A stretch of DNA of 64,000 nucleotides from Woeseia sp034521225 (lineage in GTDB: Bacteria; Pseudomonadota; Gammaproteobacteria; Steroidobacterales; Woeseiaceae). The notes beneath the pieces are model-generated. The model had not been told where the DNA came from, did not search any database, and saw only the letters and a program-made list of their open reading frames with translations. The stretch covers positions 45,051 through 109,050 of the forward strand of contig JAXHMR010000031.1 in assembly GCA_034521225.1 (NCBI GenBank), written 5' to 3'. How positions within the stretch are numbered: the stretch's first letter is position 1; each line of letters begins with the position of its first letter. Below are positions 1 to 9,876 of this stretch, piece after piece. The translations under genes and the position numbers were made by a program.

Positions 1-971
1 AATGCCGCCCAGCACGCCACTCCAATGTACACGGCAAGCCCGAGAAACAAGGCGCGCTTCGGGCCGATCCGGTGGCCAAGATAACCGTACGCGAGTGTCG
101 CCGGGAATCCGGCGAAATTGGTGATCAGAATCGCGCTGACAAGGTCTGTCGAACTGAAACCGAGGCGCTGCCCGAAATTTACCGCCATGACTATGACCGT
201 AAAGACACCGCCAATGTAGAAAAAGTAGGCGGTCAGAAACAGCACGACATTGCGGTAACGACGAATCTTCCTGAACGTCTCGAGCAATGCACGATAAGCC
301 GCCCTGACCCTTCCCGCCGATACGGCCAGCGACGACGGCTGCTCGCGAACGAAAAACATCAATGGCAACACAAACAGCACCCACCACACACCCGCTGATG
401 CGAACACAAATGAAGTGACGGCGGTGGTGTCCTCAAACCCGAAGCTTGCCGGCGCGCGCAGCATCACGACGTGCACCGTTAGCAGCAACGCGCTGCCGAA
501 ATAGCCCAGCGAGAACCCGAGCGTTGAAATGGGGCTGCATCAGCGCGGCTTGCTGACATCGACCAGCAGCGAGTCATAAAAGACATTGCCGCTGTAATAA
601 CTGATCGATGCGAACATGAACAGTACAAGCGCCGAAGACCAGCCGCCCTCGCCGACCAGGCTTAGCGCGGCTGTGCATGCTGCACCGGCGCAAACAAAGA
701 GCAGCAGGAATCGCTTGCGGAAACCCCCTGTATCCGACAGGGCTCCAAGCAGCGGCGCGAGAAGAAATACGGCGAGGCTTGCTGCCGCGTTGACGCCGGC
801 GAGCCGCGCGGTGACGGTTGCGTCCGCTTCACCGCCGCTCCAGTAGCTGCCGAGCACCAGCGGGAACAGCACGGCGAGCACACTGAGCGCGAACGCCGAG
901 TTGCCGACGTCATACAGCGCCCACGAAATGGACTGGCGGTCGAGAAAATTCAGGCGATCCCGCATGGACAT
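1..971 (-). CDS. UMF1-family MFS transporter (partial, frameshifted)
   Basis: This gene runs off the left edge, so only the N-terminal half or so is present. Translation from 971 gives DRQSISWALYDVGNSAFA followed by several hydrophobic segments, and RKRFLLLF after a loop typical of the MFS TM2-3 region. The opening pattern (WALYD-GNSAFA) is characteristic of the UMF1/Atg22-like branch of the major facilitator superfamily, whose bacterial substrates are mostly unknown. The frame is lost at about 540, just after LLVDVSKP. The same protein continues in another frame (GFSLGYFGSALLL and onward) to position 1, which suggests an indel rather than a true end. ATG at 971 and at 965 are both possible starts. 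It lies 82 bp downstream of prfC on the same strand. Confidence 0.8.
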
Positions 972-1053
972 GTTTATCGCGCCGGTCTGCTCAGTTGGCC
1001 CCTGAATGGTAGCCGTACAACTAATTTGCTTGCGTCAACAAAACCCGCTGTAA

Positions 1054-2637
1054 TCAGAACTCGCGCGTTTCGCGAAAACAAATGTCCGGCCACCGCTCCT
1101 CGGTAAGCTTTCAGACGTACCCGCGTGGGAGCGATGTCGACGAGAGACTGCCGCTGTGATCCAGCGCCAGGTTGTCATGCGCCTTGCGCTCGAACTCCGC
1201 CAGCATTTTGTCATCGTCGCATTCGACCCAGCGCGCGGTTGACACGGAGATCGGCTCGAACTGGCAGGCGACCTTGTATTCATCCTGCAATCGATGCGCG
1301 ACAACATCGAATTGCAGGGGACCTACGGCACCAAGGATCAGTAAGTCTCACATCGGCTTGTACAGCTGGGTGGCACCCTCTTCGCATAGCTGTGAAAGGC
1401 CCTTTTGCAACGCCTTGAGCCGCAGCGGATCCTTCAGTACTGCACGTTTGAATATCTCCGGCGCAAAATTCGGGATACCGGCAAAGCTGATGACCCTCGC
1501 CCTCGGAGAAACTGTCGCCGATATTGATCGTGCCGTGATTGTGCAGGCCGATGATGTCACCGGCGTACGCCGTTTCGGCATGCTGCCTGTCCGCGGCCAT
1601 GAAGGTAATCGCATCCGCGATGCGCATTTCCTTGCCACTTCGCACGTGCAGCAGCCGCATGCCCTTGCTGAATTCACCCGAACAGATACGCATGAACGCG
1701 ATCCGGTCGCGGTGCCCGGGATCCATGTTCGCCTGTATTTTAAAAACGAACCCCGTGAGTTGTACCCTCGCCTGCCTCGACGATGCGCTGCTCTGTTCTC
1801 TGGTTCCGCGGCGGCGGCGCGTGTAGACAAACTGACGCGGCAACTCGCGGACACCGAAGTTTGAGATCAGGCGAGGCCGAAAAACACCGGCGTATCTTTC
1901 GCGGCCAGGTAGTCATCAATGGACAAAGCCGCACTGGCGCCCTTGACCAGTTCGATTTCATCGCGCAGTGCTTGCGCGTCATAACCGAGCAGTTCGTCGG
2001 TCTTGGCCGAATCGAGCCCGTCAATCGACTCAATTTTTGAGGCCTTCTCCCGTCCGTCCGCTGTGTACAGGTAGATGCGATCCTGCAACAGGTGATAGAC
2101 GCCCTTCAGCCGCCTGCCCATGCCGATGGGCCACGTGACCGGTGCACATTCAATACCGAGCACGGACTCGATTTCGTCCAGCAGCTCGATAGGTTCGCGC
2201 CCCTCACGATCGAGCTTGTTGATAAAAGTCATTATCGGCGTATCGCGCCACCGGCACACTTCCATCAGTTTCACGGTGCGCTGCTCGACACCCTTGGCGC
2301 AGTCGATGACCATCAATGCCGAATCGACGGCCGTCAGCGTACGGTACGTGTCCTCGGAAAAGTCCTCGTGACCGGGCGTATCCAGAAGATTGACGACACG
2401 GTCGCGGTACGGAAACTGCATGACCGACGATGTGATCGATATACCGCGCTGCTGCTCGAGCGCCATCCAGTCCGACGTCGCATGCCGGCTCGCCTTGCGG
2501 CCCTTGACGGTACCGGCAAGCTGGATCGCGCCACCATAAAGCAACAGCTTCTCAGTCAGCGTCGTCTTGCCGGCGTCCGGATGCGAAATAATGGCAAACG
2601 TCCGGCGTTTCCCTGCCTGTACAGCAATGCGCGACAT
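1054..2637 (-). CDS. prfC: Peptide chain release factor 3 (frameshifted)
   Basis: RF3 is a translational GTPase that ejects RF1/RF2 from the ribosome after termination. The N-terminal 257 residues are intact from ATG 2637: P-loop HPDAGKTTLTE, switch II DTPGHEDF and the guanine-specificity motif NKLDRE. The rest is spread over all three reverse frames: VRF, then KIQANMDPGHRDRIAFMRIC, FAGIPNFAPEIFKRAV and QLYKPM. The C-terminus EERWPDICFRETREF ends at a TGA at 1054-1056. The total span of 1584 nt (527 codons plus stop) is exactly the normal family length, so the at least five shifts (near 1865, 1780, 1475 and 1340-1250) must nearly cancel. That favours sequencing error over decay. An upstream in-frame ATG at 2676 is less likely because family proteins start close to MSRIAVQAGKRRTFAIISHP. 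Confidence 0.93.
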
Positions 2638-2721
2638 AACTTCCCAGTACCAGGGCCCCGCCCATCGCGGCCCCAAAAGGCCGCGCAGTGTATCTCACGG
2701 CAGGAGCATCAGCCAGTACCG

Positions 2722-2816
2722 GTCATCGCGAGGCGCGAAGCGCCGTGGCGACCTCGCACGGATTACGACACTGCCAAGCTGTGCGAGATTGCCACGCCCT
2801 GCGGGCTCGCAATGAC
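2722..2816. repeat. Repeat family A, copy 1 (palindromic, MITE-like)
   Basis: A 95-bp element lies between prfC and rimI. Its outer ends GTCATCGCGAG and CTCGCAATGAC are near-perfect inverted repeats, and an inner pair CTCGCAC/GTGCGAG closes a central loop. The whole unit can fold into one long imperfect hairpin. Close relatives lie at 21324-21419, 32558-32652, 32671-32771, 60219-60450 and, degraded, around 61640-61775. There is no coding capacity and no transposase. Confidence 0.85.
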
Positions 2817-2830
2817 AGGGGATGGCGACT

Positions 2831-3327
2831 TCACTCGTCCAACACCCCGTCGTCCTCATCATCAAACCGCAATGACAAAACATCGGCATCCTCACGCCCC
2901 CCCGTCGCCTGGTAATACGCCGGCCGCTTGGCAATCCGATGAAAGCCCTTCTTGCGGTACAACGCCAGTGCATTGACATTGGACGGACGCACTTCGAGGA
3001 AGACTTCACGCACTTCGGCGATGCGCGCACGGCTCAGGACCTCGTCGAGCAGCCGGTCGCCGTAGCCCAGGGAGCGGTACATCGGATCAACGCACAGGTT
3101 GAGAACATGTGCATCGCCTGGCGGCAATGGAGTAGAACGCTGTAGCCGACGACACGGCTACCGCGATCGAGCACGACGCAGCCGTACCCGGCGAGCATGC
3201 AGTCACGGAAGACGCCATGACTCCACGGAAACTCATAGCTGCGGCGCTCGATATCGGACACCGTGACGAGATCGTCGTACGTCATCGAGCGGACGGCAAC
3301 CGGCACTTCTTCGAGGCGAGATATCAC
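2831..3327 (-). CDS. rimI: Ribosomal-protein-alanine N-acetyltransferase RimI (frameshifted)
   Basis: This is a GNAT-fold enzyme; RimI acetylates the N-terminal alanine of ribosomal protein S18 using acetyl-CoA. The N-terminal part reads MTYDDLVTVSDIERRSYEFP, the usual RimI opening with FPW before the first helix. The C-terminal part has the acetyl-CoA loop YRSLGYGDRLL and the family signature LEVRPSNVNALALYRKKGF. A one-base shift near 3120 separates the two parts. The most likely start is GTG 3327, whose GTGA overlaps the stop of the upstream glycosylase gene, implying translational coupling. The length (about 165 aa) is normal. The end lies 15 bp from a palindromic repeat, with no clear terminator. 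Confidence 0.88.
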
Positions 3328-4039
3328 TGGCTGCTTCCGGCAATGAGGTCGCGCGCGAGGCACAGGTCGGCCCATGCCTTGCGCTTCTGCAAAGGGGTTC
3401 GCAGCAGGTAGGCCGGGTGATAGGTCACAACGACCGGCAGGTCGTGCCGTTCGAGGAGCGGTGCGGCTTGCCGCGCAGGCGGCCGAGCTGGTGCGTCCGT
3501 TTCCGAGCAGTTCGCCGTGCGGCGATGCGACCGACGGCAAGTATCAGCTTCGGCCGGATCAGCGCGATTTGCCGGTCGAGGTAGGCGCGGCAACTGGCGG
3601 CCTCGTCGGCGCTCGGATCGCGATTACCGGGCGGCCGGCACTTCAGGATGTTGGCGATGTAGACGCCGTCGCGGCCGAGATTGACCGCGCGCAACATCTC
3701 ATCCAGCAATTTGCCGGCACGGCCGACGAACGGCTCGCCGCGGCGGTCCTCCTCGCTGCCCGGTGCCTCGCCGATGATCAGCCAGTCGGCACCCTCGTTA
3801 CCGACGCCGAATACCGTTTGCGTGCGGCTTTTATGCAGTTCACAACGCGTACACACCGCGACCCGCTCGCGCAGCGCGGCCCAGTCAAGTTCTGCCGTAT
3901 CGGGGCCATTATCGAACAACGCATCGGCAATGGATTCGTGGCCGGTAGCGGCTGAATCCGCGCCGCGCAGGCGCCAGACGTCGATGCCAAGGGCATCGAG
4001 ATAGGCTCGGCGCCGGGTTTCACCGTGTGGGTTGGTCAT
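3324..4039 (-). CDS. Uracil-DNA glycosylase, family 4 (frameshifted)
   Basis: Family-4 UDGs are Fe-S enzymes that remove uracil from DNA. From ATG 4039 the protein opens MTNPHGETRRRAYLDALGID. It then carries CTRCELHKSRTQTVFG (two cluster cysteines), the catalytic-loop motif GEAPG followed by GEPFVGRAGKLLDEML, and ILKCRPPGNRDP (third cysteine). The C-terminal motif HPAYLLR and the ending ARDLIAGSSQ are in another frame, so there is at least one shift between about 3440 and 3530. The stop overlaps the rimI start. Pairing of a family-4 UDG with rimI is common in Proteobacteria, which supports both calls. The N-terminal extension of about 60 residues before the first CxxC is ordinary for this group. 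Confidence 0.88.
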
Positions 4040-4116
4040 TGCGCAATAGTGCCACGACAGGCCGGCGGATGCCGCTACCGCCGGGGATTCGAGCAACGCT
4101 TTTGGAGCAGCTGGTG

Positions 4117-4875
4117 TCAGGGGTGCGGCAGGCGCGCCAGCACATCGGTTCCGGCGGCGACACGCTGGCCCGCCGCAACCATCACACGGCTGTGCAAAGG
4201 CAATTGCAACTCCGCGTAGCGCGTCAGGCGCAGGTAGGCGCAGCGCTGGCCCTGTCCAACGCGCTCGCCGAAACCGAGGACGGCGCGTGGCGCCACGCCG
4301 AAGCGGTGGCCGCGGAACTGCAGGACGACGTCATCGCCCTCGTCCGTTTCTATCCAGAGACCATTCGCGTCCTCGGTCGACGCCCCTTCCGGCCGTTCGC
4401 AATTCAGGTCCATGATCTTGCCCTCGACAGGGCTACGCGCCGTATAGGTACCGAAACTGTTGACCCGGATCACTATCCGGTGCACCTCGCCATTGACGAT
4501 GCCGCGGTCCGATACGCCAATATCGGTAATGACGCCGTCGACCGGGCTTACGACGCCCAAGGGTACGGCGGGTATGGTTCGGTGTGGATCGCGAAAAATG
4601 AGCGTCAGCCAGCCAAACAGCAGCGCCCCCGGCACGGCGTAGCCCGGGCCGGCAAAGCGCCAGCCTATGGCGGCAATTGCAACGCTCAATAGCAGGAACG
4701 GTATGCCCTCGCGGGCCACGAACGGATTGCGGCGTCCCTTCAACTCAACAGTATCCTGATTCTCGGCACAGCTTGCGGGACTGCTACCCGGGTTCGCCGC
4801 CAACAATGGTCGGCGAGTTTGCAAGATATGGGGACGCTGCACAAGGCTTCCGGGCGCGCCGTCGATGCGCGGCAA
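4117..4875 (-). CDS. Phosphatidylserine decarboxylase-like protein with altered active site
   Basis: This is a 252-aa protein of the short (class II, archaeal-type) phosphatidylserine decarboxylase fold. Two hydrophobic segments near residues 58-90 are followed by FRDPHRTIP, SPVDGVITDIG (aligned to the conserved SPADG) and STED...WIETDEG. The two catalytic features differ from the family. The segment normally reading VHxN has FGTYTARSP, so Tyr replaces the His. The self-cleavage site normally reading FGSR is LHSR, so the Gly before the pyruvoyl serine is replaced. The reading frame is continuous through both places, so an indel does not explain them. By fold this belongs with phosphatidylethanolamine synthesis, but it may not decarboxylate. 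The start is uncertain: ATG 4875 is the longest choice and the conserved part begins about 45 residues in. Confidence 0.7.
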   Translation of the reverse strand: MPRIDGAPGSLVQRPHILQTRRPLLAANPGSSPASCAENQDTVELKGRRNPFVAREGIPFLLLSVAIAAIGWRFAGPGYAVPGALLFGWLTLIFRDPHRTIPAVPLGVVSPVDGVITDIGVSDRGIVNGEVHRIVIRVNSFGTYTARSPVEGKIMDLNCERPEGASTEDANGLWIETDEGDDVVLQFRGHRFGVAPRAVLGFGERVGQGQRCAYLRLTRYAELQLPLHSRVMVAAGQRVAAGTDVLARLPHP

Positions 4876-4962
4876 TGTGCCGATCGGAGGATCCGCAGGT
4901 GTCTCGTGTAGAATACCGCCGCTTCCGGGTCGTTAATCACAATATCAGGTCCATTTGTTCCT

Positions 4963-6673
4963 ATGCGCTTTACACCAGTTCGGGCTAACAACACTCAAGG
5001 AAGTTCCGGCGGAAGCCGAGATCGTCAGTCACCGAGTTAATGCTTCGGGCCGGGCTGATCCGGCGCCTCGCCTGCCGGAACTGTTTAGCACTGGATGCCG
5101 CTGGGGCTGCGCGTCGTGCGCAAGGTCGAGGCGATCGTTCGCGAGGAGATGAACCGGGCGGGTGCACTCGAGCTGCTGATGCCCGCTGTGCAGCCGGCCG
5201 AGCTATGGCAGGAGTCCGGCCGCTGGGACCAGTACGGCTCGCTGCTGCTGCGCATGCGGGACCGTCACGACCGCGACTACTGTTTCGGCCCGACACACGA
5301 GGAAGTGATCACCGACCTGGCGCGGCGCGAGTACCGACAAGCTACCGGCAGCTGCCCGGCCAACTTCTACCAGATCCAGACCAAGTTCCGCGACGAGACC
5401 CGGCCCCGCTTCGGGTTGATGCGCGCGCGCGAATTCATCATGAAAGATGCCTATTCGTTCGACATTGACCACGACGCACTGGTAGAGAGTTATCAGCGCA
5501 TGCACACCGCCTACACGGCGATTTTCGAGCGTCTCGGCCTCGAGTTCCGTGTCGTCGACGCCGACAGTGGCGAGATAGGCGGCAGCCGCTCCCAGGAGTT
5601 CCATGTGCTTGCCGACTCCGGAGAAGATGCAATCGCCTGGAGTGACGAAGACGATTACGCATCGAATATTGAGACGGCGGAAACCGTACCGGCCGAAGGC
5701 AAGGCGCCGGCGCCTGCTGCAGAGCTCGGGAAAGTATCGACACCGGGCACGCGAACTATCGACGCGCTTTGCTCGCAGCTCGGCGTCACTCCGGAACAGA
5801 CAATAAAGACCCTGATCGTTGCCGGCAGCAATGGCACACCGGTCGCACTGGTGCTGCGCGGCGACCACGAACTGAACACCATCAAGGCAGCCAGGCTGCC
5901 GGGCGTTGCATCGCCGGTTGAAATGGCGGATGTCGATACTGTTCGCAAGGCAACCGGTAGCCCGCCCGGCTTTGCCGGCCCGCTCGGCCTCGACATTCCG
6001 GTCTGGTTTGATCACGCCACTGCCTCGATGAGTGATTTTGTCTGCGGCGCGAATGAAACCGACATGCACTTGACTGGGTCGAACTCGGCCGCGACCTGCC
6101 GCAACCAGAGACTGTCGATTTGCGCAATGCCGTGGCCGGTGACCCGTCACCGACCGGCCGCGGGACGCTCAGGCTCGCGCGCGGCATCGAGGTGGGCCAT
6201 ATCTTCCAGCTCGGCACCAAGTACAGCGAAGCACTGGGAGCAACAGTCCAGGACCAGGCGGGCAATGATGTACCGATGGCGATGGGTTGCTACGGCATCG
6301 GTATCACGCGCATCGTAGGCGCGGCGATCGAGCAGAATCATGACGACCGGGGCATTATCTGGCCGGCGCCGCTGACGCCTTTCGACGTCGTGCTAATCCC
6401 GATCAACCGTCGTGGCTAAACGTTCCGTGCGCGACGCTGCTAAAGCTGTACCTCGAATTGCAGCAAATGGGACTCGAAGTACTGTTTGATGACCGCGATG
6501 CGCGGCCCGGCGTCAAGTTTGCCGATGCCGAGCTGATCGGCGTGCCGCACCGCCTTGTTGTCAGCGATCGCGGCTTGCAGGCCGGCGAGCTCGAGTACCG
6601 GCATCGCCGCGATACGGATGCGAAGGTATTGAAACGTGAACAGTATTCGACATTCTGCGGCAGGGCTGACTAG
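4963..6673 (+). CDS. proS: Prolyl-tRNA synthetase (frameshifted)
   Basis: ProRS charges tRNA-Pro. The conceptual protein starts at ATG 4963 (MRFT) and continues in a second frame with LTTLKEVPAEAEIVSH, then LMLRAGLIRRLA, then the long frame from 5095 (MPLGLRVVRKVEAIVREEMN, class II motif 1). Motif 2 is FRDETRPRFGLMRAREF. The bacterial INS editing domain follows (about residues 220-390, with TIKTLIVAG). Motif 3, GCYGIGITRIVGA, lies after another shift near 6090, and the anticodon-binding domain (LEVLFDDRDARPGVKFADAE) after one near 6420. The span of 1711 nt gives about 570 aa, the normal length. As an essential gene broken at four or more points, it is the clearest sign that the indels are not biological. 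Confidence 0.95.
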
Positions 6674-6740
6674 TCTGGCGGACCCGGCGTGCTTGCTTCC
6701 GCGGGCAGGATTCGGCAATGAACAACAGACAGGATCGACA

Positions 6741-7325
6741 GTGACGACGCATAACCGCGCAACCGCGTTGGCGGTTATTGCGGGCCTGTTGCTGTTGGCA
6801 GCCGCGCCGCTTTTTGCCGCCGACGACCGGCCCGATCCGTTGCTGCGCGAATTGCTGCGGCAGGCAGCAACCCAATTGCGCGAGCTTACGAACCGCTTCG
6901 ATGCCCAGGTCTGGCTGACAGACATGTCACAGCGCCTCGCGTCGCAGGTCGAGGATTACGAGGAACGCATCACGATCCTGAAGCGCGCGCACTACGAGGC
7001 CAAGCGCGCCGAGCTGCCACCGGAACTGGTGCTGGCTGTCATTGACGTGGAAAGCAATTTTGACCGCTACGCTATCTCCGTGGCCGGTGCGCAGGGCCTG
7101 ATGCAGATCATGCCGTTCTGGCTAAACGAGATAGGCCGTCCCGACGACAACCTGATGCACATCGGCACCAATCTACGGTTCGGCTGCACAATACTGAAGT
7201 ACTACCTGGACATGGAGAACGGCGACTGGATCCGGGCGCTCGGCCGTTACAACGGCAGCCTCGGCAAGCGCAAATACCCGAACCTGGTGCTCGACCGGTT
7301 GCGCCTGAAATGGTTTCGCGGCTAG
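6741..7325 (+). CDS. Lytic transglycosylase with SLT domain
   Basis: This 194-aa exported protein should cleave the peptidoglycan glycan strand. GTG 6741 is chosen as start because it immediately precedes a signal peptide (ALAVIAGLLLLAAAPLFA, cleaved before ADDRPD). The SLT (goose-lysozyme-like) domain fills the C-terminal half: VIDVESNFDRYAIS carries the catalytic Glu, followed by GAQGLMQIMP and the typical ALGRYNGSLGKRKYP. A region of amphipathic helices (residues about 35-90) precedes it. The gene follows proS on the same strand, overlapping nothing, with 67 bp between. This pairing is seen in other Proteobacteria. It ends 23 bp from the convergent acylphosphatase gene. Confidence 0.88.
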   Translation: MTTHNRATALAVIAGLLLLAAAPLFAADDRPDPLLRELLRQAATQLRELTNRFDAQVWLTDMSQRLASQVEDYEERITILKRAHYEAKRAELPPELVLAVIDVESNFDRYAISVAGAQGLMQIMPFWLNEIGRPDDNLMHIGTNLRFGCTILKYYLDMENGDWIRALGRYNGSLGKRKYPNLVLDRLRLKWFRG

Positions 7326-7348
7326 CAGCCTGTCGGACTTAGGGCTGG

Positions 7349-7672
7349 TCAGGCGATAGTGAAGTCGTCGATCTGCCGGTACGGTTGCGGCTCGACGTCG
7401 ACGGAATCGACGCTGGCCATCGCGGGCCCTTCATGCAGCCAGTGCTGCAACTCGTCGAGCGGACCGATTGCACCGCTCGCCAGTACTTCGACACTGCCAT
7501 CCGTGCAATTCCTGGCGTGACCGCCGAGACCAAGATCGCGTGCCTTCGTTTGCGTGCTGGCACGAAAGAAAACGCCCTGCACCCGACCGCGAACGCGAAA
7601 CAGGCGGCAGGCCGTCGATTGACTATTGCTATGAGGATCCGCGGGATTCTGCACGTCAACCATAGGCATCAC
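7349..7672 (-). CDS. acyP: Acylphosphatase
   Basis: A small (107-aa) enzyme that hydrolyses acyl phosphates. The signature GRVQGVFFRAST includes the phosphate-binding Arg. GHARNCTDGSVEV includes the catalytic Asn in the usual RN(x)xDGxVE setting. The C-terminal strand DDFTIA ends the fold. The family core is about 90 residues, so the true start could be an internal codon; ATG 7672 and 7669 both keep a short N-terminal extension. It is a single gene, convergent with the transglycosylase gene. Confidence 0.9.
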   Translation of the reverse strand: MMPMVDVQNPADPHSNSQSTACRLFRVRGRVQGVFFRASTQTKARDLGLGGHARNCTDGSVEVLASGAIGPLDELQHWLHEGPAMASVDSVDVEPQPYRQIDDFTIA

Positions 7673-7718
7673 CGTCGTGTTGCACTAGCCCGCGAATCGG
7701 CAATAGAGGCGGGCTGGA

Positions 7719-8061
7719 TCAGCTGTCGTCGTAGCGCTGACTCTGGTCGGCAACGGCCAAAGCGTGCAGTGCCCGGTTCTTCGCCTGCAGCGCATCACGT
7801 CGCGCCTGTGCATACGCTCGCTCACCAAGTTTACGCTGTGCACTATCGAGATAGGCCTCTGCTTCGCGCAGCGCATCCGCCGCATGACTCTCGGCACCGG
7901 CCTGGCGCGCAACGGCGATCGCCTGGCGCGCGTCGCTCATCCTCTGCACTGGCGGTGCCGTCTCGCAACCGGTGAAAATCAGGACCAGTGCCAGCAGCCC
8001 ACCGCGCCACCACGCCCCGGCGTGCGCTGTCGAAGGAAATCACTGGGATTATTGAGTGCAC
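7719..8061 (-). CDS. DUF4398-type lipoprotein (5' end uncertain)
   Basis: This is a small, probably periplasmic, lipoprotein. The certain part is the helix-rich C-terminal region SDARQAIAVARQAGAESHAA through ALAVADQSQRYDDS. Its alternating Ala/Arg/Asp heptads match the coiled helical DUF4398 family often found in OmpA-linked operons. Just upstream in the same frame are a hydrophobic stretch LLALVLIFTGCETAPP and a good lipobox (FTGC). No standard start codon is found in that frame before a stop near 8045, but an ATG at 8061 opens another frame. An indel near 8010 is therefore likely. The function is unknown. Confidence 0.6.
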
Positions 8062-8238
8062 CGGGGAACGCTAGCAAGGCTGCCGACGGCCGTCGAAGCT
8101 GGCGTCGGGGCCGGCATGCTTCGGCCGCAGACCGCCGGGGGCATCGCGGACCTCGTCATTTCCGAGGCCGCTTGCCTATTCTCTGGCGGCAGCGGGTCCT
8201 TTCCGGCCTGACGACGTTGAAGAGGTACGGCAAAACGC

Positions 8239-8598
8239 ATGAATTTGACCATCTACCACAACCCCAAATGCTCCAAATCGCGGAAAACGCTCGAACTTAT
8301 TGAAAAACGTGGCATCACGCCGCGTATCGTCGCCTACCTCGAGACCCCGCCGTCGGCAGCGACGATTCTCGAGCTCGCAGCGGCGCTCAACTGCCCTGTC
8401 CGGGACCTGTTGCGTACCGGCGAGGACGACTACCGGGCGGCAAGCCGCAAGCTTGACAGCAGCGACGACGACGCGCTTGCCGCCTGGCTCGCGAATCACC
8501 CGCGCGTAATGGAACGGCCGATCGTTGTCGACACAGACAGCGGCCGTGCCATCATGGGGCGTCCGCCCGAAAACGTGCTGCAGCTGGTGGCGCCATGA
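8239..8598 (+). CDS. arsC: ArsC-family reductase (arsenate reductase-like)
   Basis: A 119-aa thioredoxin-fold protein. The N-terminus NLTIYHNPKCSKSRKTLEL contains the single catalytic Cys of the glutaredoxin-dependent ArsC family, followed by PIVVDTDSGRAIMGRPPE near the C-terminus, where the conserved Arg lies. The active-site sequence NPKCSKSR places it with the widespread chromosomal ArsC/YffB group rather than with plasmid ars operons, and no arsB or arsR is nearby. Arsenate reduction is therefore a family-based guess. Its stop overlaps the wrbA start (ATGA), so the two are probably co-translated. Confidence 0.85.
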   Translation: MNLTIYHNPKCSKSRKTLELIEKRGITPRIVAYLETPPSAATILELAAALNCPVRDLLRTGEDDYRAASRKLDSSDDDALAAWLANHPRVMERPIVVDTDSGRAIMGRPPENVLQLVAP

Positions 8599-9188
8599 AA
8601 GACATCCTGGTGCTCTATTACTCGCGCAAGGGCGCCACCGAAGCTCTCGCCCGCGAAGTTTGCAATGGCATCGACGGGGTGGACGGCGCGGCAGCGCGCC
8701 TGCGCACCGTGCCGCCGGTATCGACCGTCGTGGAGGCCAGCGAGGCACCGGTGCCGGATGCCGGACCGCCCTACGCGACAGCGGACGACCTTGCCGACTG
8801 CGGCGGCCTGCTGCTCGGCAGCCCGACCCGCTTCGGCACCATGGCGGCGCCGCTCAAGTACTTTTTCGACGGGACGTCCAGCCAGTGGCTCGCCGGCACG
8901 CTGGCGGGCAAACCAGCGGGGCTGTTTACGTCGACATCGACGTTACACGGGGGCCAGGAATCCACGCTGCTCGGCATGGCGCTGCCGCTGCTGCATCACG
9001 GCATGCTCCTGGTGGGCGTGCCGTACACGGAAGCCCTGCTCTCGTCGACTACGACGGGCGGAACACCGTACGGCGCGTCACACGTGACATGGAACCGCCG
9101 GAACGACGAATTGAGCGACGACGAACGTCAACTGGCACAGGCGCTTGGCGCCCGCGTCGCGACAATCGCACTGAAACTCCACGGATAA
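8595..9188 (+). CDS. wrbA: NAD(P)H:quinone oxidoreductase WrbA
   Basis: A flavodoxin-fold quinone reductase of 197 aa. The FMN-phosphate loop is YYSRKGATEALA. The WrbA-typical loop GSPTRFGTMAAPLKYFFD is followed by LAGKPAGLFTSTSTLHGGQE, and the C-terminal region PYGASH binds the isoalloxazine ring. It overlaps the preceding ArsC-family gene by the ATGA tetranucleotide. The frame is intact throughout. Confidence 0.93.
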   Translation: MKDILVLYYSRKGATEALAREVCNGIDGVDGAAARLRTVPPVSTVVEASEAPVPDAGPPYATADDLADCGGLLLGSPTRFGTMAAPLKYFFDGTSSQWLAGTLAGKPAGLFTSTSTLHGGQESTLLGMALPLLHHGMLLVGVPYTEALLSSTTTGGTPYGASHVTWNRRNDELSDDERQLAQALGARVATIALKLHG

Positions 9189-9194
9189 ACTTGC

Positions 9195-9876
9195 TCAGAC
9201 CGACATGACTTCCCGTACGAACGGTATCGTCAAGCGCCGTTGAGCCTTCAGCGCCGCGGCATCGAGTTCATCGAGCAGGCGGTAAAGACTCGCCATGTCG
9301 CGGCGGCTCCGGCCCAGCAGGTAGCGCGCCGTCTCGTCCGGCAGGTCCAGCCCGCGATGTCGCGCCCGTAACTGCAGGGCCCTCACCCGTTCCGGTTCCG
9401 GCAAAGCCTGTACCCGAAATACGGGCAAACGCGTCAGCCGGCTTTGCAGGTCGGGCAATGCGATGGCGCATTCGCGCGGCGCCATACGCGCGGCCGCGAG
9501 CAGTGTCCCGCCGGCATCCGCCAGCTGGTTGCACAGATCAAACAGCGCAAGTTCCCAGTCGGAGCGGCCGGCTGAGTGATCTATGTCATCGATACAGACG
9601 AAGGACCGGGCGGCCACGCCATCAAGGATGCCCGGTCCGGCACTGGCGAGCTGTCCGAGCGGCAGGTACATTGCCCGGTCACCCGCGCCGCTCGCAAACA
9701 GCCTGCAGCAGGTGGGTCTTGCCGGTTGCTGGCGCACCCCAAAGCCAGCAGCCGGGGCCATCGCCGCCGCTTGCGAGCGATTCGAGCATGGCGACCACCG
9801 CTTCATTGCCGGCCGGCCAGAAACTCCCGAATACCGCATGGTCGGCAAGCCGGAGGGGCAGTGCCAGCTGGCTCAA
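9195..9876 (-). CDS. hda: DnaA inactivator Hda (frameshifted)
   Basis: Hda is a DnaA-related AAA+ protein that, with the sliding clamp, stimulates ATP hydrolysis by DnaA after initiation. From ATG 9876 the protein opens MSQLALPLRLADHAVF. The extreme N-terminus QLALPL resembles the clamp-binding motif of Hda. Walker A is WGAPATGKTHLL, and Walker B is SFVCIDDIDH in the second frame after a shift near 9690. Sensor and arginine-finger regions follow (LLGRSRRDMASLYRLLDEL). About 227 aa is normal. The start overlaps the stop of the adjacent transporter gene, so the two are coupled. Confidence 0.92.

Noticed and set aside
2092..2976. A 294-codon plus-strand frame across prfC and repeat A
   Set aside because: It runs antisense to the intact GTPase domain of prfC and through a non-coding repeat, and has no family features.
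8239..8598. An arsenic resistance island
   Set aside because: Only one ArsC-family gene is present, coupled to wrbA, with no arsR, arsB or acr3. The active-site sequence fits the general chromosomal subgroup.
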